64,000 bases of DNA from Aphidius gifuensis (taxonomy: Eukaryota > Arthropoda > Insecta > Hymenoptera > Braconidae). Of this stretch, positions 62,341 to 64,000 are shown piece by piece. The notes beneath the pieces were generated by a model that was given only the letters and a program-made list of their open reading frames with translations, was not told the DNA's origin and ran no database searches. The position numbers and the translations under genes were made by a program. Within the stretch, counting starts at the first letter, position 1. Every line of letters starts with the position of its first letter. The stretch is from contig NC_057792.1 in the NCBI RefSeq assembly GCF_014905175.1, positions 2,790,001-2,854,000 of the forward strand. The letters are read 5' to 3'.

Positions 62341-63944
62341 ATGTATTATTCATTTGTTATTTTAATTTTTATCGTTATCGTAACAGCACATAAAGTTTCA
62401 ACTTTTAAAAATAATTATCCGACAAATGGTATGTTTACTCAAATCTTAACAATTAATTATAAAATTATATTATAAAAAATATTTAATCAACAGACAATAA
62501 ATTGATGATTGATCCTCGAAATTCTCATGGTATAATTTCAAATTCAAATAAATTTAAACAACGAGAAATTGAACAATTTATTTACGATTTGATTGACAAA
62601 GATTTAATAAAAATACCAACAAAAAATGGAAGAAGATTTGCCAGATTTAATAAATTTTGTAATTTAACTGATGATGGTAGCATTGTGTTAACTGATAAAC
62701 TTGATAAATACCATTGTCAATTAAAACCAACTGACATTAATAATTTATCTTTAAAATTATATAATCGAAGAATTTTAAGTCCAATAATTGATTTAATATT
62801 TACATACAATGAATACACAATTGCTGATCAATTACCAAAATTTATAATTTGGACAAATAAATATTCAAGTTTTAATTATGAATATGACGGTAATAAATTT
62901 AACGTCAATAAATTAAAACCTATTTTGACATATGGTGCACATATTAAAATTATAATTCCAGGCTGGCAAGGCCGTCATAATATAACATGGATTGGTGAAT
63001 TAAAAAAAAGTATATTTGATAATTGTGCTAGTGAAAATTGTTATGTTATTGTTTATGATTGGTATTTTGTTGCAAAAAGTGCTAATTATTTTTTTGTTGC
63101 TGATAAAGTTAAAGGGGTATGTATGTATGTAGTTGATTAATTAATTAATTTATGATTTGTTAATTTATTTTAATTTTTTTCAACAGTTTGTTTCAACATT
63201 TCTTGCAAAATTCATGGTACATCTTGTTGATGATGGAGGAATTTATTCAAAACATATACATATTATTGGATTTAGTCTTGGTGCACATGTTGCTGGTTGT
63301 AGTGGATATAAATTTGGACAATTATCATCATATGATGTTAAAGTTGGTAGAATAACTGGCCTAGATCCAGCTGGTCCAAGTTTTGAAAATGTAGATAGTC
63401 GTGATCGTTTGAGTCCTGATGATGCACATTTTGTTGAATGTATTCATTCGTGTATTTTAATATTAGGATATACAGATCCAATTGGTGATGTTGATTATTA
63501 TTCTGATGGAGGAATTTGTCATCAACAATCAATGTGCAAAAATGAAGATTATTTAAATAATTGTAAAAATATTATTTAGATATTTTTAACAAATAATTTT
63601 ATTATAGCTTTTATTAATGTTTATTTTTGTTTTATTATTTTCAAGTCATTTGTGGACATTACAGTGCTGTTGCTATTTACAATGCTGTAATAAAAGATCG
63701 TAAAGCATTTGTGGCAAAAAGATGTTCAAGTTGGAGTAAATATGAAATTGGACAATGTGATGATAATCATTTATTATGGGTTGGTGAAAATGATGTTGAA
63801 GAACGTCATTATGGAACTTATGTTTTTCGTAGTGATTTTTTAAATGCTGATTCAGGAATTTATGAATCTATGTTTGGAGGAGTTAATTTTGAGCTATCAG
63901 CATGGAGTGTATTAATATCAAGACGAGTATACACTTGGAGATAA
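62341..63944 (+). CDS. secreted lipase-family protein (pancreatic lipase/phospholipase A1-like)
   Basis: Four exons, 62341-62428, 62494-63116, 63187-63562 and 63646-63944, join in frame to 461 aa. A signal peptide (MYYSFVILIFIVIVTAHKVS) points to secretion. The alpha/beta-hydrolase landmarks are intact: IIIPGWQG (oxyanion region), the nucleophile elbow GFSLGAHVAG (Ser267), GLDPAGPSF (Asp297) and CGHYSAVAIYNA (His367), so a catalytic triad is present. The insect lipase signature F.V.EC.HS...LG....P.GDVDYYSDGG is also present. The roughly 150-residue N-terminal region before the fold is Asn/Lys-rich and not recognised. Enzymes of this family hydrolyse acylglycerols or phospholipid sn-1 bonds; which one cannot be told from the triad alone. 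The stop codon overlaps an AATAAA (63944-63949). Confidence 0.93.
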
Positions 63945-64000
63945 ATAAAACTTAATATAAATAAATTAATTGTTGTTATAATTAATTAAATAAAATAATT

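Noticed and set aside
63338..63532. Minus-strand 64-codon open frame
   Set aside because: His/Gln/Asp-rich shadow of the lipase exon.
1..64000. tRNA, rRNA, CRISPR, DNA-transposon terminal repeats or viral integration
   Set aside because: Read by eye for tRNA boxes, regular spacer arrays, long terminal inverted repeats and viral domains; none was convincing. A tRNAscan or RepeatMasker run would settle small cases.

Overview
The window is nuclear DNA from an animal, almost certainly an insect. It is very AT-rich, full of poly-A/T tracts and simple repeats, and its genes have GT-AG introns. Gene content (RGK-type GTPase, ORK1-type two-pore potassium channel, membrane neprilysin, insect-type pancreatic-lipase relative) is arthropod. 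The extreme AT bias, compact introns and the style of the LINE remnant suggest a hymenopteran, perhaps a parasitoid wasp; that is inference, and nothing here fixes the species. No bacterial, viral or CRISPR-like system was seen.

Left half (1-36 kb): mostly the interior of one large minus-strand gene whose 3' end lies beyond base 1. Small coding exons at about 35.7, 23.3, 13.6, 13.1, 12.0 and 1.3 kb (plus a probable one at 9.0 kb) sit between introns of up to about 12 kb. The 1.3-kb exon carries the segment that precedes the G domain in insect RGK (Rad/Gem/Rem/Kir) GTPases. The G domain itself is outside the window. A broken non-LTR retrotransposon lies in one intron at 5.7-7.6 kb, between two copies of a 90-bp perfect direct repeat.

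Middle (36-50 kb): about 5 kb with no recognised gene, then PHAF1 (UPF0183/C16orf70; 7 exons, minus, one GC-AG intron), a compact plus-strand transcript with two small ORFs (an unknown 52-aa membrane protein followed by complex I subunit NDUFB1), an intronless 653-aa coiled-coil protein (minus), and the spliceosomal cyclophilin PPIL1 (minus, 4 exons).

Right part (50-64 kb): a neprilysin-like M13 metalloprotease (plus, 5 exons) with an altered substrate-binding motif; an unidentified glycine-rich protein (minus); a small secreted acidic peptide with a clear TATA promoter (minus, 2 exons); an ORK1/KCNK0-type leak potassium channel (plus, 6 exons); and a secreted lipase-family protein (plus, 4 exons) ending near the right edge.

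The genes are unrelated neighbours, not an operon-like system. The only shared-transcript case is the 52-aa ORF with NDUFB1. Exon boundaries were set by hand from splice consensus and phase. Every multi-exon model right of 41 kb closes in frame; the RGK model has one uncertain junction.
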